Assembly (NCBI GenBank): GCA_020636375.1
Contig: JACJXZ010000003.1
Location: 186,001-250,000, forward strand
DNA length: 64,000 bases
Source of the DNA: Lewinellaceae bacterium
GTDB lineage: Bacteria; Bacteroidota; Bacteroidia; Chitinophagales; Saprospiraceae
Reading direction: 5' to 3'
Of this stretch, positions 51,113-60,682 are shown in pieces (positions within the stretch are counted from its first letter, which is position 1; each line of letters opens with the position of its first letter). The translations under genes were made by a program, and so were the position numbers. The notes under the pieces are model-generated. The model was not told where the DNA came from. It did not search any database and saw only the letters and a list, made by a program, of their open reading frames with translations.

Positions 51113-52639
51113 TCAGACCTTATTGCCCAAAAAATCCAGTATTTCCTCCACGTACTGCCGGTGGTTGGCCAGGCGCGGCACTTTATTCTGTCCGCCGAAC
51201 TTCCCGCGGGCCCGCATCCATTGGAGGAAAGTCCCCGAAGGAAGAGGGTGCAGGCGCAGTTGTTCCAGGGCAATATTTTTGGAACGTTTGGCCTCGTAGT
51301 CAGAGTTCACCCTTTGCAGGTTCCTGTCCAGGCAGCGGATGAACTCCTCCAGGCTGGGCGGTTCTTTTTCAAATTCCACCAGCCACTCATGGCCGCCCTT
51401 GCCGGAACCTTTGAAGTAGACCGGCGCGACGGTATATTCTCCGACGATGGCGCCCGTTTGTTGGCAGGCCATGGCCAGCGCCTGATCCGTATTTTCTACC
51501 ATCACCTCCTCGCCGAAGGCATTGACAAATTGCTTGGTGCGTCCGGTGATCTTGATCTTGTAGGGATAAGTAGAGGTAAAAGTGACCGTATCTCCCGGCG
51601 TATAGCGCCACAAGCCCGAGTTGGTGGAAATCACCAACGCATAGTTCTTCCCCTTTTCCACATCGGAAAGGGGGATGGCCCGGGGGAATTCTTTGTGCCA
51701 TTCCTCCATGGGCAGGAACTCATAGTAAATGCCGTTGCTGAGCAACAGCAGCATGTCGTCGGTGGAGAAGTCGTCCTGTACGGCGAAATAGCCTTCGGAT
51801 GCATTGTAGATCTCCTGGTAGCTGATATCGGGAGAAGGCAGGAAGGCTTCGAACTGTTTTCGGTAGGGGGTGAAGCTGACGCCACCGTGGATGTACCCCT
51901 GGAACCGGGGCCACACTTCCAGCATGTGCTTCTTGCCGGTGATCTCCAGGATGCGGCGGAAGAGCACCACCGTCCAGGTGGGCACGCCGCCGATCATGGC
52001 CATATCCTGCTGCCGGGCGGCGGCCTGGGCTAGTTTTTCCAGCTTGGCCTCCCAGTCGTCCAGCAGAGCGGTTTTGATATCCGGGAAAAAGAAGGGCCGC
52101 CCGACGATGGGCATGTTGTAGGTCATGATGGCCGACACATCGCCGATCGTGGTTCGGGGATAGGGCTCGAATCGGTACAGGCTGCCCCCCATGATCATGT
52201 TCCTGCTCTCGAACTGGCGGGCGTCGGGGCGGTTGTGGTAGAACAGCGTCATCGTATCCCAGGTGCCGCGGATGTGGCATTTCTTGAGGTTTTGGCTGGT
52301 AACGGGGATGAACTTGCTGCGGTCGCTGGTCGTGCCCGATGATTTGGAGAACCACCGCACCTGCCCGCTCCACAGCACATCTTTCTCCCCGTGCATCATA
52401 CGGCTGATGTAAGGCTTGAGGCTCTCGTAATCCTGAACGGGTAAGCGTTCAGCGTACTGCTCCGGCGTGCGGATACTGCGAAAGCCATGGGCCCGGCCCC
52501 ATTCGGTATGTTTGGTGGCCTCCAGCAGGTTTTTCAGCAGGCTGCGCTGCACCTCATGAGGGTGCTCCATAAAATGTTGAATGCCTTTGTACCGCTGCCG
52601 GTAGTACCATTTAAAGGCTTTATTGATCCACTTCCTCAT
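51113..52639 (-). CDS. GH3-family acyl-acid amido synthetase-like protein
   Basis: 508 residues, the usual size for bacterial GH3 proteins. The adenylation P-loop-like FSKSSGTTSDRSKFIPVT lies near residue 95, YNASEGYFAVQDD near 285, and LYRYTPGDTV-like LWRYTPGDTVTFT near 345. Plant GH3 enzymes join amino acids to jasmonate or auxin through an acyl-adenylate; Bacteroidota members carry the same fold with unknown acyl acids and amines. It stands alone on the minus strand. Function at the level of acyl-AMP-forming amide synthetase is an inference from the family. Confidence 0.9.
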   Translation of the reverse strand: MRKWINKAFKWYYRQRYKGIQHFMEHPHEVQRSLLKNLLEATKHTEWGRAHGFRSIRTPEQYAERLPVQDYESLKPYISRMMHGEKDVLWSGQVRWFSKSSGTTSDRSKFIPVTSQNLKKCHIRGTWDTMTLFYHNRPDARQFESRNMIMGGSLYRFEPYPRTTIGDVSAIMTYNMPIVGRPFFFPDIKTALLDDWEAKLEKLAQAAARQQDMAMIGGVPTWTVVLFRRILEITGKKHMLEVWPRFQGYIHGGVSFTPYRKQFEAFLPSPDISYQEIYNASEGYFAVQDDFSTDDMLLLLSNGIYYEFLPMEEWHKEFPRAIPLSDVEKGKNYALVISTNSGLWRYTPGDTVTFTSTYPYKIKITGRTKQFVNAFGEEVMVENTDQALAMACQQTGAIVGEYTVAPVYFKGSGKGGHEWLVEFEKEPPSLEEFIRCLDRNLQRVNSDYEAKRSKNIALEQLRLHPLPSGTFLQWMRARGKFGGQNKVPRLANHRQYVEEILDFLGNKV

Positions 52640-53026
52640 AGGTGTTGACGCGATTGGTGATGTGTGGCGGTGGTTTCATTCCGCAAACCGGATAACCTGT
52701 GTGAGCACCCGGCCCCGGCCGCGCAGTACTATGTTGGCCGGGCCGCACGCTGTACCTGAAAAAACCAGGCGGCCGGCGGATTGATCCAAATATAAAAAGA
52801 ATTTAGGGGACTTCAGTTTTGCGAAAGCACAGAAAGCCCGCGGGGATACGGAGCGTTCAATGGGAAAGGATGGACAAGTACCCGCCAGTTCGTTGCCAAT
52901 ATCCGGGAGAGCCGGCTTCGGCCGGACTTATTTAGCCACAGTAAAGGAAGGAGGCCGACAGCGTGGGATATTGCCGCATCAGGCCTGTTGCCAGGCGGCA
53001 ATATCCCAACAGGCTGGGCTATTCTA
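52640..53026. other. Intergenic region with terminator-like hairpin
   Basis: TGGGATATTGCCGC (52964-52977) and GCGGCAATATCCCA (52995-53008) make a perfect 14-bp stem just after the minus-strand stop of the SPOR-like gene, a likely terminator. The remainder (52640-52960), GC-rich with no ORF of family character, should carry the GH3 promoter. Confidence 0.6.
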
Positions 53027-53656
53027 TTAGTTCACTTTGATGCCTGCCTCTGCCAGGCTGATGCGCACGCCGTCGCGGTAGGGTACTACCCAGGCGTCCT
53101 TAACGCCGATTTTTTTCATATGAGCCCTCAGCGCTTCGGCATCCTGGTAATCCCGGTAAAGGCCGATCAGGATCTTTTGCAGGCCGCCTTCAGTTTCCAG
53201 GTCCATATTGTCGTTCTCCTGATCCAGGTTGGCGGGCACGTTGGTTTTGCCGTAGGCACCGATCTGCACCCGGAACACCAGCCCGGACATGTCTGGCCCG
53301 CCGCCTTTGGAAGCCATCATGGCCTTCTCTTCATTCAGCTGCTGGATCGCATTCTGGGCGGCGATCAGGCGGCTGTTGAGGTCGGCGATCTCCTGCTGCA
53401 TCTGGCTCACCTGGTTTTCATTGGAGATGCGGTCGGCTTCTATCTGGGTGAGTTTGAGTTCCATTTCTCTCTTCTGTTTCCGGGCCATTTCAGCCTCTTC
53501 GGACAGGTCCTTCAACGCTGCCGGGTTGCGCTTGTAGTCTTTGGCCTTATCCTTCCAGTACTTCAGCTCTTCCTTGGTGAGGTCTTGTGCCTGCGCCTGG
53601 TAAGGAACGGCAGCGAGGAACAAAGCGGCGATAAAAAGATGGATTAGCATTCTCAT
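53027..53656 (-). CDS. Secreted coiled-coil protein with SPOR-like C terminus
   Basis: 209 residues. Signal peptide 1-23 (PYQAQAQ); residues ~25-120 are a long Glu/Lys/Gln-rich coiled coil; ~125-205 (GLVFRVQIGAYGK, GLYRDYQDAEALRAHMKKIGVKDAWVV split over the domain) resemble a SPOR domain that binds denuded peptidoglycan, with the FxVQIGAY start characteristic of it. Probably periplasmic, perhaps in cell-wall or division functions. Unlinked to its neighbours. Confidence 0.75.
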   Translation of the reverse strand: MRMLIHLFIAALFLAAVPYQAQAQDLTKEELKYWKDKAKDYKRNPAALKDLSEEAEMARKQKREMELKLTQIEADRISNENQVSQMQQEIADLNSRLIAAQNAIQQLNEEKAMMASKGGGPDMSGLVFRVQIGAYGKTNVPANLDQENDNMDLETEGGLQKILIGLYRDYQDAEALRAHMKKIGVKDAWVVPYRDGVRISLAEAGIKVN

Positions 53657-53925
53657 TGTACAAAGTTTTATCGGTTAAAAGTTAAGGTCATTCTCGGGCA
53701 GCTCCATGCGGCGCCACAGGCGGCACGGGACTGCGTCTAACTGGAGTGGGCTGGGGGGAATGCAAAATACGGATAATGCCGGATACCGGGGCCTGAATAC
53801 GGAAAAGGAACGAGGAAGGAACTGTTTTTGATGGCATCCATTCCTATATGTAAGATCAACAGGGTGTTTAACGAGGCAAATATAAGAATTTTTACAAAGC
53901 CATGCACGTATTCCATCAAACACGC

Positions 53926-55044
53926 TCAGGCTTTGAGCATTTCCCGCAGTGCCGAGCTGAGCATGTGCACATGATTGGCGGTGCTGCTCTGCCCCATCAG
54001 GCCGATCCGCCATATTTTTCCGGCAAATTTCCCCAGCCCTCCCCCGATCTCGATGTTGTAGTCATCCAGCAACTGCTTTCGCGTTGCGGCGTCATCAACG
54101 CCGGGAGGAATGACGACGGCGTTCAGCATGGGCAACCGGTACCCGGGCTTAACCAGAAACTCGAAGCCCATCGCTTCCAGTTCTGTTTTCAGCAGTTCGT
54201 GATTCCGGCGGTGGCGGGCAAACCGGTTTTCCAGCCCCTCTTCCAGCACCAGGCGGTAAGCCTCCCGCAAGGCGAACATGGAGGAGACCGGTGCCGTGTG
54301 GTGATAGGCCCGTTTGGCGCCTGCCCAGTAGCTCTTCACCAGTGACAGGTCGAGAAACCAGCTCTGGACTTTCGTCCTGCGCTGTTCGAGTGCTTCCACC
54401 GCCCGCTCGCTGAACGATACCGGCGAAAGGCCGGGAGGAGCGCTCAGGCATTTCTGAGTACCGGAATAGATGGCGTCGATGCCCCATTCGTCCACCTTCA
54501 CTTCAGCGCCGCAGTAGGAGGTCACGGCATCCACCACGAAAAGCGCTCCGGCGTCTTTGGCCATCCTGCCGATCTCCTCCAGGGGCTGCAACACGCCCGT
54601 GGAAGTTTCGGCATGCACGATGGCCACCAGCTTGGGGCGGCTGTTTTCCAGCGCCCGCTTCACCTGCTCCGGGTCAATTGGCTCGCCCCAGGGGGCTTCC
54701 ACCCGGCTAACCTTAGCGCCGCAGCGCTCCGCGATATCCGCCATGCGCCCTCCGAAAACGCCGTGGATGCAAATGAGCGCCTCATCGCCCGGCTCCAGCA
54801 GGTTGACCAGGCAGGTTTCCATCCCGGCGCTGCCCGGCGCCGACACCACGAAGGTCAGGTGGTTTTGGGTCTGGAAGGTAAGCTGAGCCATGGCCTTAAT
54901 GTCGTCCATAACCGTTACGAATTCGGGATCCAAATGGCCGATGAGGGGCGTTGCCATCGCCTTGAGAACGCGCGGATGTACATCGCTCGGCCCCGGGCCC
55001 ATCAGGATGCGCTGGCTGGTATTGAGCTCTTTCTGATAAGACAT
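53926..55044 (-). CDS. Alanine-glyoxylate/serine-pyruvate aminotransferase-like enzyme
   Basis: 372 residues. Class V PLP-aminotransferase with N-terminal MGPGPSDVHPRVL (~residues 16-28), SGSAGMETCLVN-like APGSAGMETC (~73), DAVTSYCGAEVKVDEWGID (~168) and the PLP Lys in SGTQKCLSAPPG (~197). This is the AGT/SGT subgroup, moving amino groups between alanine or serine and glyoxylate or pyruvate. It might use glycine-derived glyoxylate, but there is no linkage to the glutamyl pathway at 1168. The gene ends 10 nt before ORF-free DNA with no clear terminator. Confidence 0.9.
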   Translation of the reverse strand: MSYQKELNTSQRILMGPGPSDVHPRVLKAMATPLIGHLDPEFVTVMDDIKAMAQLTFQTQNHLTFVVSAPGSAGMETCLVNLLEPGDEALICIHGVFGGRMADIAERCGAKVSRVEAPWGEPIDPEQVKRALENSRPKLVAIVHAETSTGVLQPLEEIGRMAKDAGALFVVDAVTSYCGAEVKVDEWGIDAIYSGTQKCLSAPPGLSPVSFSERAVEALEQRRTKVQSWFLDLSLVKSYWAGAKRAYHHTAPVSSMFALREAYRLVLEEGLENRFARHRRNHELLKTELEAMGFEFLVKPGYRLPMLNAVVIPPGVDDAATRKQLLDDYNIEIGGGLGKFAGKIWRIGLMGQSSTANHVHMLSSALREMLKA

Positions 55045-55183
55045 GAGATGTTATTACAATGGATAAATGATTAATTCTTTCTGCCCGTCCCTCAAAAATA
55101 AAATTTCCGGATACTTTATCACCGGAAAACGGCGAAAAAGCATCCGGAAACACCTTCAAAGGTTACTCACGGAATGCTCTGCT

Positions 55184-56119
55184 CTATTTAACCACAATCA
55201 CCGGAATGCTGGCATTGATATTCAGCAGCGACTCGGTCGTGCTGCCCAGCAACATCAGCTCCAGCTTTGAGTGGCCCTTACATCCCATCACGATCATATT
55301 GGCGCCGACCTCGTTGGCGTGGTCCATGATATGATGGGCGACATCCGGCATGTCGTTCCACACTAATATAGGAGTCACCTCGTGAACATAGCCCGGCAGT
55401 TCTTCCTCCATGAATTTCCGGAAGCCTTTCTCATGGTTTTCCTGAATGTTTTTCTCAAACCGCTCCGGACTCATATTCAATTTGTAGGCCATGAGGTTTG
55501 GCCGCTGGTAGATGTTGATAGCGTATACCTTCACATCGCTCCCTGCCTGCTTCTTAATGGCAAGGGCTGCCTTCAGCGCCCGGACGGAGTTTTCAGAAAA
55601 ATCTACAGGCACCAGGATGCGGTTCAGCGTGGCCGCTGATTTTTCAGGCACGACGAGCACGTCGGCCTTCGACTGGCGGATCAGGTTTTTGGAAAATATG
55701 CCATGGGCCACGCTATCAGCCTTTTTACCGACGATAAGCAAGTCCGCCTTTTTCTCCCCGGCAAGGGCCAGCAATTTCTCCAGAGGCGAACCATCTTCCA
55801 GATAGTAACCGGCTTTCGCAGCCACCTTGCCGGGAAGGATGTTGGCTACCTTTTCCCGGATCGCCTCAATGGCTTCCTCTTCGTCCTCCCGGCTGATCTC
55901 CATCCCGGGAGCGACTATCAGCGGAAGCCTCGCCCTCGTGTTGGGGATGACGTGAAGAAAGGAAAAGGATTTGACGGGAATCGGGCCATTGAGGAAACGA
56001 AGGTACTCCAGCAACGGCTCATCAGCCCGGTCGAGAGCCAGGCCGATAATGGCCTCTTTTACAATAAAAGGCTGGAGGGTTTTATTCTTTTCAGCAGTTT
56101 TTTCCGGTGCAGTACGCAT
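55184..56119 (-). CDS. Universal stress protein with two Usp domains
   Basis: 311 residues: a degenerate N-terminal Usp-like half (~15-145; IIGLALDRADEP, ADLLIVGKK) and a C-terminal half (~165-311) with ILVPVDFSENSVRAL and MGCKGHSKLELMLLGSTTESLL, the nucleotide-binding G-x2-G-x9-GS pattern. Tandem Usp proteins bind ATP or AMP and respond to stress. The first half has lost its G-x2-G-x9-G pattern (ADLLIVGKKADSVAHG). Isolated gene; upstream gap 56120-56301. Confidence 0.85.
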   Translation of the reverse strand: MRTAPEKTAEKNKTLQPFIVKEAIIGLALDRADEPLLEYLRFLNGPIPVKSFSFLHVIPNTRARLPLIVAPGMEISREDEEEAIEAIREKVANILPGKVAAKAGYYLEDGSPLEKLLALAGEKKADLLIVGKKADSVAHGIFSKNLIRQSKADVLVVPEKSAATLNRILVPVDFSENSVRALKAALAIKKQAGSDVKVYAINIYQRPNLMAYKLNMSPERFEKNIQENHEKGFRKFMEEELPGYVHEVTPILVWNDMPDVAHHIMDHANEVGANMIVMGCKGHSKLELMLLGSTTESLLNINASIPVIVVK

Positions 56120-56301
56120 AGTCGATTAGTTTTACAAATTTGTTGAGAGAATATCTTCAATCCTATAAGTACGGGAAAAAACGATAATTCTTCAATGATA
56201 AATGTCAACGCGCGAGGCCACCGGGGATGTAGTGCAGCCGGGCACCCCTGAACCTTACTTCCGGAAATCAGTTTCATCTCAGAACCAAACCTGGTACCTT
56301 T

Positions 56302-57684
56302 ATGTCTCCTTTCAATACCCTGTTTCTCTTCTTCGCCATTTTATCACTGAACAGCCTGTCGGCACAGGCCACCCTGGAGCCCCCCCCGCAAATGGACCCC
56401 CGCCTGCTGGCCATCAGCCGTGCGCCTTCCGCCGAACGCATCGAGGCAGACATCCGAAAGCTGGCGGGCTTCGGCACCCGGCATACGCTGTCCGATACCC
56501 TGTCCGACACCCGCGGCATCGGCGCCGCCCGCCGGTGGATCAAAGCCGGGTTTGAAAAAATCTCCAGCGACTGCGGCGGTTGCCTGGAAGTTTTCTATCA
56601 ACGCAGCCTGGTGCCCGCCGAAGGCAACCGCCGAATACCGGAAGACACCTGGGTGGTCAACGTCGTGGCCGTCCAGCGGGGGAGCCGCTACCCCAACCGC
56701 TACGTCATCATGAGCGGCGATATTGACTCCCGCGTTTCGGACCCCCTCGATGGCACCTCAGATTCTCCCGGCGCCAATGACAACGCCTCCGGCATGGCCG
56801 GCACCCTGGAAGCGGCGCGGGTGCTTTCCCAATATGAATTTCCCAACAGCATCGTCTACGCCGGGCTGTCGGGAGAAGAACAGGGCCTTTTCGGTGGCAA
56901 GCACATGGCCGAAGTGGCAAAAGCAGAAGGCTGGGACATCATCGGCGTGCTCAACAACGACATGATCGGCAACATCCAGGGGATCGATGGGGTGGTGGAC
57001 AATACCTCCTTCCGGGTCTTTTCGGAACCTACGCCGGCTACCGCTGACGAACGCCTGCGCACCTGGAACCGCTTCTACGGCGGCGAAGTGGACGGCCCCT
57101 CCCGTCAGCTGGCGCGCTACATAGAACGCCTCACCAGCCAGTATATGGATAACCTGAAAGCGATCATGATCTACCGCCTGGATCGCTTCGGCAGAGGCGG
57201 CCACCACCGCCCGTTCAACGATGAAGGCTTTCCCGGTGTCCGCATCATGGAAACGCATGAGAATTACTACCGCCAGCACCAGGATATCCGCACTGAAGAC
57301 GGCATACATTACGGAGATGTTATCGAAGGGGTCAATTTCGAATATGCCGCCCGGCTCACTGCCGTCAACGCCATTGCGCTGGCTGCCCTGGCCTGGGCCC
57401 CTCCGCCCCCGCAGAACCTGATGATCGGCGGGGCGGTAGAACCCTCCACCCAATTGCAGTGGGAGTCGGCGGACGGCCCTAACCTTGCCGGCTACAAGAT
57501 CTACTGGCGGGAGACCACTGCTCCTCAATGGCAGTACTCGCGTTTTGTGGGCAGGGTGACGGAGTACACCCTGAAGAATATTATCATCGATAATTATTTG
57601 TTTGGCGTAGCTGCGGTAGGCAAGGATGGAAATGAGAGCGTGGTGGCCTATCCGACCAGTTTGATCCCCCGGCGACGGAATTAG
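56302..57684 (+). CDS. Secreted M28 family zinc aminopeptidase-like protein
   Basis: 460 residues. Signal peptide 1-21 (NSLSAQAT). M28 zinc ligands are visible: first metal-ligand segment MSGDIDSRVSD (normally His-x-Asp, here GDIDSR, ~residue 140), GANDNASG (~156), catalytic Glu and ligand in SGEEQGLFG (~191) and LNNDMIGN (~215), then HENYYRQHQD (~315). The first ligand His is not obvious, so metal coordination may be altered. A fibronectin type III-like domain (~375-455) ends it. Periplasmic or extracellular peptidase. ATG at 56302 lies within TACCTTTATG. Confidence 0.85.
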   Translation: MSPFNTLFLFFAILSLNSLSAQATLEPPPQMDPRLLAISRAPSAERIEADIRKLAGFGTRHTLSDTLSDTRGIGAARRWIKAGFEKISSDCGGCLEVFYQRSLVPAEGNRRIPEDTWVVNVVAVQRGSRYPNRYVIMSGDIDSRVSDPLDGTSDSPGANDNASGMAGTLEAARVLSQYEFPNSIVYAGLSGEEQGLFGGKHMAEVAKAEGWDIIGVLNNDMIGNIQGIDGVVDNTSFRVFSEPTPATADERLRTWNRFYGGEVDGPSRQLARYIERLTSQYMDNLKAIMIYRLDRFGRGGHHRPFNDEGFPGVRIMETHENYYRQHQDIRTEDGIHYGDVIEGVNFEYAARLTAVNAIALAALAWAPPPPQNLMIGGAVEPSTQLQWESADGPNLAGYKIYWRETTAPQWQYSRFVGRVTEYTLKNIIIDNYLFGVAAVGKDGNESVVAYPTSLIPRRRN

Positions 57685-57758
57685 GCCGGCAGCAAAGAAA
57701 CCTTCCCGCTCGTTTGTTTGTAGAAAAAGCAATATCCGAAACCTCTTAATCCCCTCCC

Positions 57759-58400
57759 ATGGACTACCTGCAAACCGCCGCTCATCGGCAACAGGAACGC
57801 GTCAATGCCTGGACCCACGGCCTGGGCCTGGCGCTGGCGGCAGTGGGCGTACCGCTCCTGCTGTACCACAGCGACGCAACGGCCGATACTTATCACTGGT
57901 GGAGCCTGGCGCTCTTCGGCTTTTCTATGCTGCTCGTGTATTTCACTTCTACCCTTTATCACAGCATTCAGGAGCCGCGCTGGAAATACCTCTGCCGCAT
58001 AGCCGACCACATCAGCATTTATTTCCTGATAGCAGGTACGCATACCCCTTTCCTCGTTTATTGCTTCCCGGAAGGCTCCGGCCGCCTGTATCTGTACCTG
58101 GTCTGGGGCATGGTAGCTGCGGGGTTGGTTTACAAGCTCCTTTTTTTCGGCAGGTGGGAGTGGCTGTCCGTGGGTTTATATCTGGTTATGGGCTGGATGG
58201 GTGCCGTGACCATTCCCCAGGCGATGGAAGCCATGCCGGAGGCCACGCTCAACGGCGTCATCCTGGGCGGCCTCTCTTATACCATCGGCGTCATTTTCTA
58301 TGCCTGGCAGAAGCTGCCCTACCACCACGCCATCTGGCACTTGTTCGTCATCGGCGGCAGCCTGGGGCACTTCTGGGCGATTTGGGAACTGGTGGTGTGA
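57759..58400 (+). CDS. Hemolysin III/TrhA (YqfA)-like seven-TM protein
   Basis: 213 residues with seven hydrophobic segments. The conserved motifs are present: STLYHS (~65), ADHISIYFLIAGTHTPF (~88) and HHAIWHLFV near the C terminus (~190), shared with the adiponectin-receptor (PAQR) family, whose His/Asp residues bind zinc. TrhA proteins affect membrane-lipid homeostasis; older hemolysin annotation is not supported by activity here. The short gap after the M28 gene (74 nt) leaves cotranscription possible. Followed by a hairpin with T-rich tail. Confidence 0.9.
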   Translation: MDYLQTAAHRQQERVNAWTHGLGLALAAVGVPLLLYHSDATADTYHWWSLALFGFSMLLVYFTSTLYHSIQEPRWKYLCRIADHISIYFLIAGTHTPFLVYCFPEGSGRLYLYLVWGMVAAGLVYKLLFFGRWEWLSVGLYLVMGWMGAVTIPQAMEAMPEATLNGVILGGLSYTIGVIFYAWQKLPYHHAIWHLFVIGGSLGHFWAIWELVV

Positions 58401-58407
58401 GAACAGG

Positions 58408-58445
58408 AAATCCCGGCTGTGCCAGCTGACTCACCCGGGATTTTC
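58408..58445 (+). terminator. Terminator of the hemolysin III gene
   Basis: AAATCCCGG (58408-58416) pairs with CCGGGATTT (58435-58443) followed by TTCTG; it lies 8 nt past the stop codon. Confidence 0.7.
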
Positions 58446-58449
58446 TGTT

Positions 58450-58610
58450 AGGGCTTGCAAAACAATAAGTACTCCATTTAGACTCGTTCTTTTGCGCGCT
58501 AACTGCGTTGCCAAGCCTCGCCGTAGCTCCGGCTATGCCTGCGTTTGGCGCCTTGTTAGCACACAAAATAACTTCGTCTATTCTGTACCACTTATTATTT
58601 TGCAAGCCCT
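58450..58610. mobile_element. MITE-like 161-bp element with 21-bp terminal inverted repeats (family B)
   Basis: AGGGCTTGCAAAACAATAAG at 58450 and its complement (58590-58610) match in 20 of 21 positions. The interior has further inverted words (GCTAAC near 58499 and GTTAGC near 58555) and no ORF. A partial copy lies at 7832-7890. Confidence 0.8.
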
Positions 58611-58823
58611 ATGGTTGTTCTGGAAAGTCCGGCAAAGGAATGAATGACTGGAGGAATGAAGGAATGAAGGAATGAATAAAATGACGATGTATGTTAAATT
58701 GACATTCATCATTTCTATTCATTCCTTAGTAGTGATTAAAAAATAACTTCACTGTTTGAAGCCCTAAGGGCCGTGAAGTTATTTTTTAAGGATTCCTTAG
58801 CGGAGGTTTCCGGAGTGCCCTCC
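58611..58823. other. Repeat-rich gap with octamers and palindrome
   Basis: GAATGA-type octamers at 58638-58677, then AAAAAATAACTTCAC (58738-58752) paired with GTGAAGTTATTTTTT (58773-58787) and the tail AAGGATTCCTTAG. The 58775 word recurs at 7867 and 45323 (family B). No gene seen between 58401 and 58823. Confidence 0.75.
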
Positions 58824-60521
58824 TTACTGTTTTACAAACCGTACCGTCTTCTGCCTCCCTTCGGCCCTCAGGCGGAGGAAGTAGATGCCGGGGTCAAGGC
58901 TGGCAGTCGGGAAGGACAGGTTGTGTTCCCCGGCAGGAAGCTGGCCGAAATCGTGGCGTTGCACCACCTGCCCCAGGGTGTTGACCACCTCTGCCTGGCT
59001 ATCCAGCACATCCCGGGTGCGGAAGCTCATGCCAGCCTGTTCTTTGACCGGGTTGGGGTAGAACCGGAAGTTCTCCACCGGCAGTTCCTCCACGCCGACC
59101 GGCCCGAAGGGAATGCCGATCAGCTGAAAGAAGAACGAACCCGGCCGGTAATCCACGATGTTGGTGGACACCCGGATCAGGTAGTTGGACGAATCGCCGG
59201 GGAAGCCGGTGAGGGTGGTGGTGAAAAACGACTCATCCTGCTCATCGGAACGGACACACCAGGTAGAATCGGCGGGAACGCCGCAGGATTCGAAAACATC
59301 GATAACGAATTCTGCGAAGAGGTCCACCTTATTGAAGCGCAGCGTGATCTCTTCGTTGTCCCCGCAGTTGAAGCTGTACCAGACATCCCAGAATTCGTTA
59401 GGGTCGTCGCATTTGGGCACCGGGTTTTCCGGCTGGCCGGTAGCCAGGGAAGTATTGCCTTCAAAGATGACGTCGAAGTTGTCGGCTTCTTCTTCGGTAA
59501 TGATGAATGCCGGTTCCGGCGACTGACAGGGGTCATTCGCCGGCGGAACGATCAGCGGGATGCGGCGGATGTAGAAGGTCCCGTTGCCGGCGCCGCTGGA
59601 AGAAAACCCGCCAAGGCGGAAGTAATAGGTCTTTCCTTCTTCCACATTGAAGAATGCCCGGGAGGTAAAGCTGCCGCATTGAATGCCATTGTCGTCAAAC
59701 CCATCGTCGTTGCAGCCGATAAGCGTGTTGGGGTCTGGCGGGCAGGTAGTGGACTCGTAGACGGCCATGCGGGAGTCAAAACCGGTAGTGCCGCAGTTCG
59801 ACCACTCCAGGCCGTCGGTGAAGGTAGCCGTCCAGACGTACCATATATCGTTGTAAACCGTTGTCTCGTCCGATTCAAAACAGAGCAACGGCTGGAGGTG
59901 TTCCGGCGGGCTGGTATTGGCGTACAGGGTTGTAAATTCCATAAAAAGGGAATCATTGGCGTCGAACACCAGCGGCTCGGCTGTTGCACAGTCGTCATTG
60001 GGCGGGCTGGGCGGCGGGATGTACTCCGTCAGCGAGAACGTGCCGATGCCTTCCTCTCCCGGACTGCTGCTGCCATAGCCGCCGATCCGGAGCAGATAGG
60101 TTTCGCCGGATACCACATCGAAGGAAACTCTGGAGGTAAACCCGGAGCAGCCCGGCGCGTCCTCGCTGCAGTCGATGAGGTCATCATCGGTGGGCGGGCA
60201 GGGAGCGTTCGGCCCATATACCGCCAGGTTGGTGTCGAACCCGGCCATCCCGCAGGTGCTGAACTCGACCTGCCCGGTGAAATCGGCGGTAAAGGTATAC
60301 CAGATATCATTATACAGAGAATCCGAGGAGCTGTCGTCCGACGGGCAGTTCTGGGGGAAAGCGGGAATGCCGGTGGTGGCGTCGACGGTGTTGAAATCAT
60401 GGTCGCCCAGTCCCACTGCGATAGCGTTTGCACACTCATCATTGGCGGGCTGAGCAAACAGGCTGCTCTGGATCGCCAGGGCCAGGGCAACGGTAAGAAT
60501 GGCAGGTAAATACTTCGTCAT
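58824..60521 (-). CDS. Secreted T9SS cargo protein with three PPC-like domains
   Basis: 565 residues. Signal peptide 1-23 (SSLFAQPA), then three units each beginning like PANDECANAI / PPNDDCATAE / PPANDPCQSP and containing YNDIWYTFTADF, GFDTNLAVY, ETYLLRIGGY (bacterial pre-peptidase C-terminal-like beta sandwiches; the third is diverged), and a C-terminal sorting domain from ~485 (FRFYPNPVKEQ). Such domains bind polymers or shield surface adhesins; no enzyme domain is present. Exported by T9SS. Confidence 0.85.
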   Translation of the reverse strand: MTKYLPAILTVALALAIQSSLFAQPANDECANAIAVGLGDHDFNTVDATTGIPAFPQNCPSDDSSSDSLYNDIWYTFTADFTGQVEFSTCGMAGFDTNLAVYGPNAPCPPTDDDLIDCSEDAPGCSGFTSRVSFDVVSGETYLLRIGGYGSSSPGEEGIGTFSLTEYIPPPSPPNDDCATAEPLVFDANDSLFMEFTTLYANTSPPEHLQPLLCFESDETTVYNDIWYVWTATFTDGLEWSNCGTTGFDSRMAVYESTTCPPDPNTLIGCNDDGFDDNGIQCGSFTSRAFFNVEEGKTYYFRLGGFSSSGAGNGTFYIRRIPLIVPPANDPCQSPEPAFIITEEEADNFDVIFEGNTSLATGQPENPVPKCDDPNEFWDVWYSFNCGDNEEITLRFNKVDLFAEFVIDVFESCGVPADSTWCVRSDEQDESFFTTTLTGFPGDSSNYLIRVSTNIVDYRPGSFFFQLIGIPFGPVGVEELPVENFRFYPNPVKEQAGMSFRTRDVLDSQAEVVNTLGQVVQRHDFGQLPAGEHNLSFPTASLDPGIYFLRLRAEGRQKTVRFVKQ

Positions 60522-60682
60522 AGAGCTCTTTTTTTGATGAATTGTTTGCTCTAAATATAGATATTTCTTCAGAAGCGCGAAAACCTGCCAGCCTTATTTG
60601 TTAAATGGAGGTTAATTTCAGGGCCGCCTCAACTTTTTCGAAAACAGTATCTTACCTTTATTAGTCAAATCGCTAAAACAGC

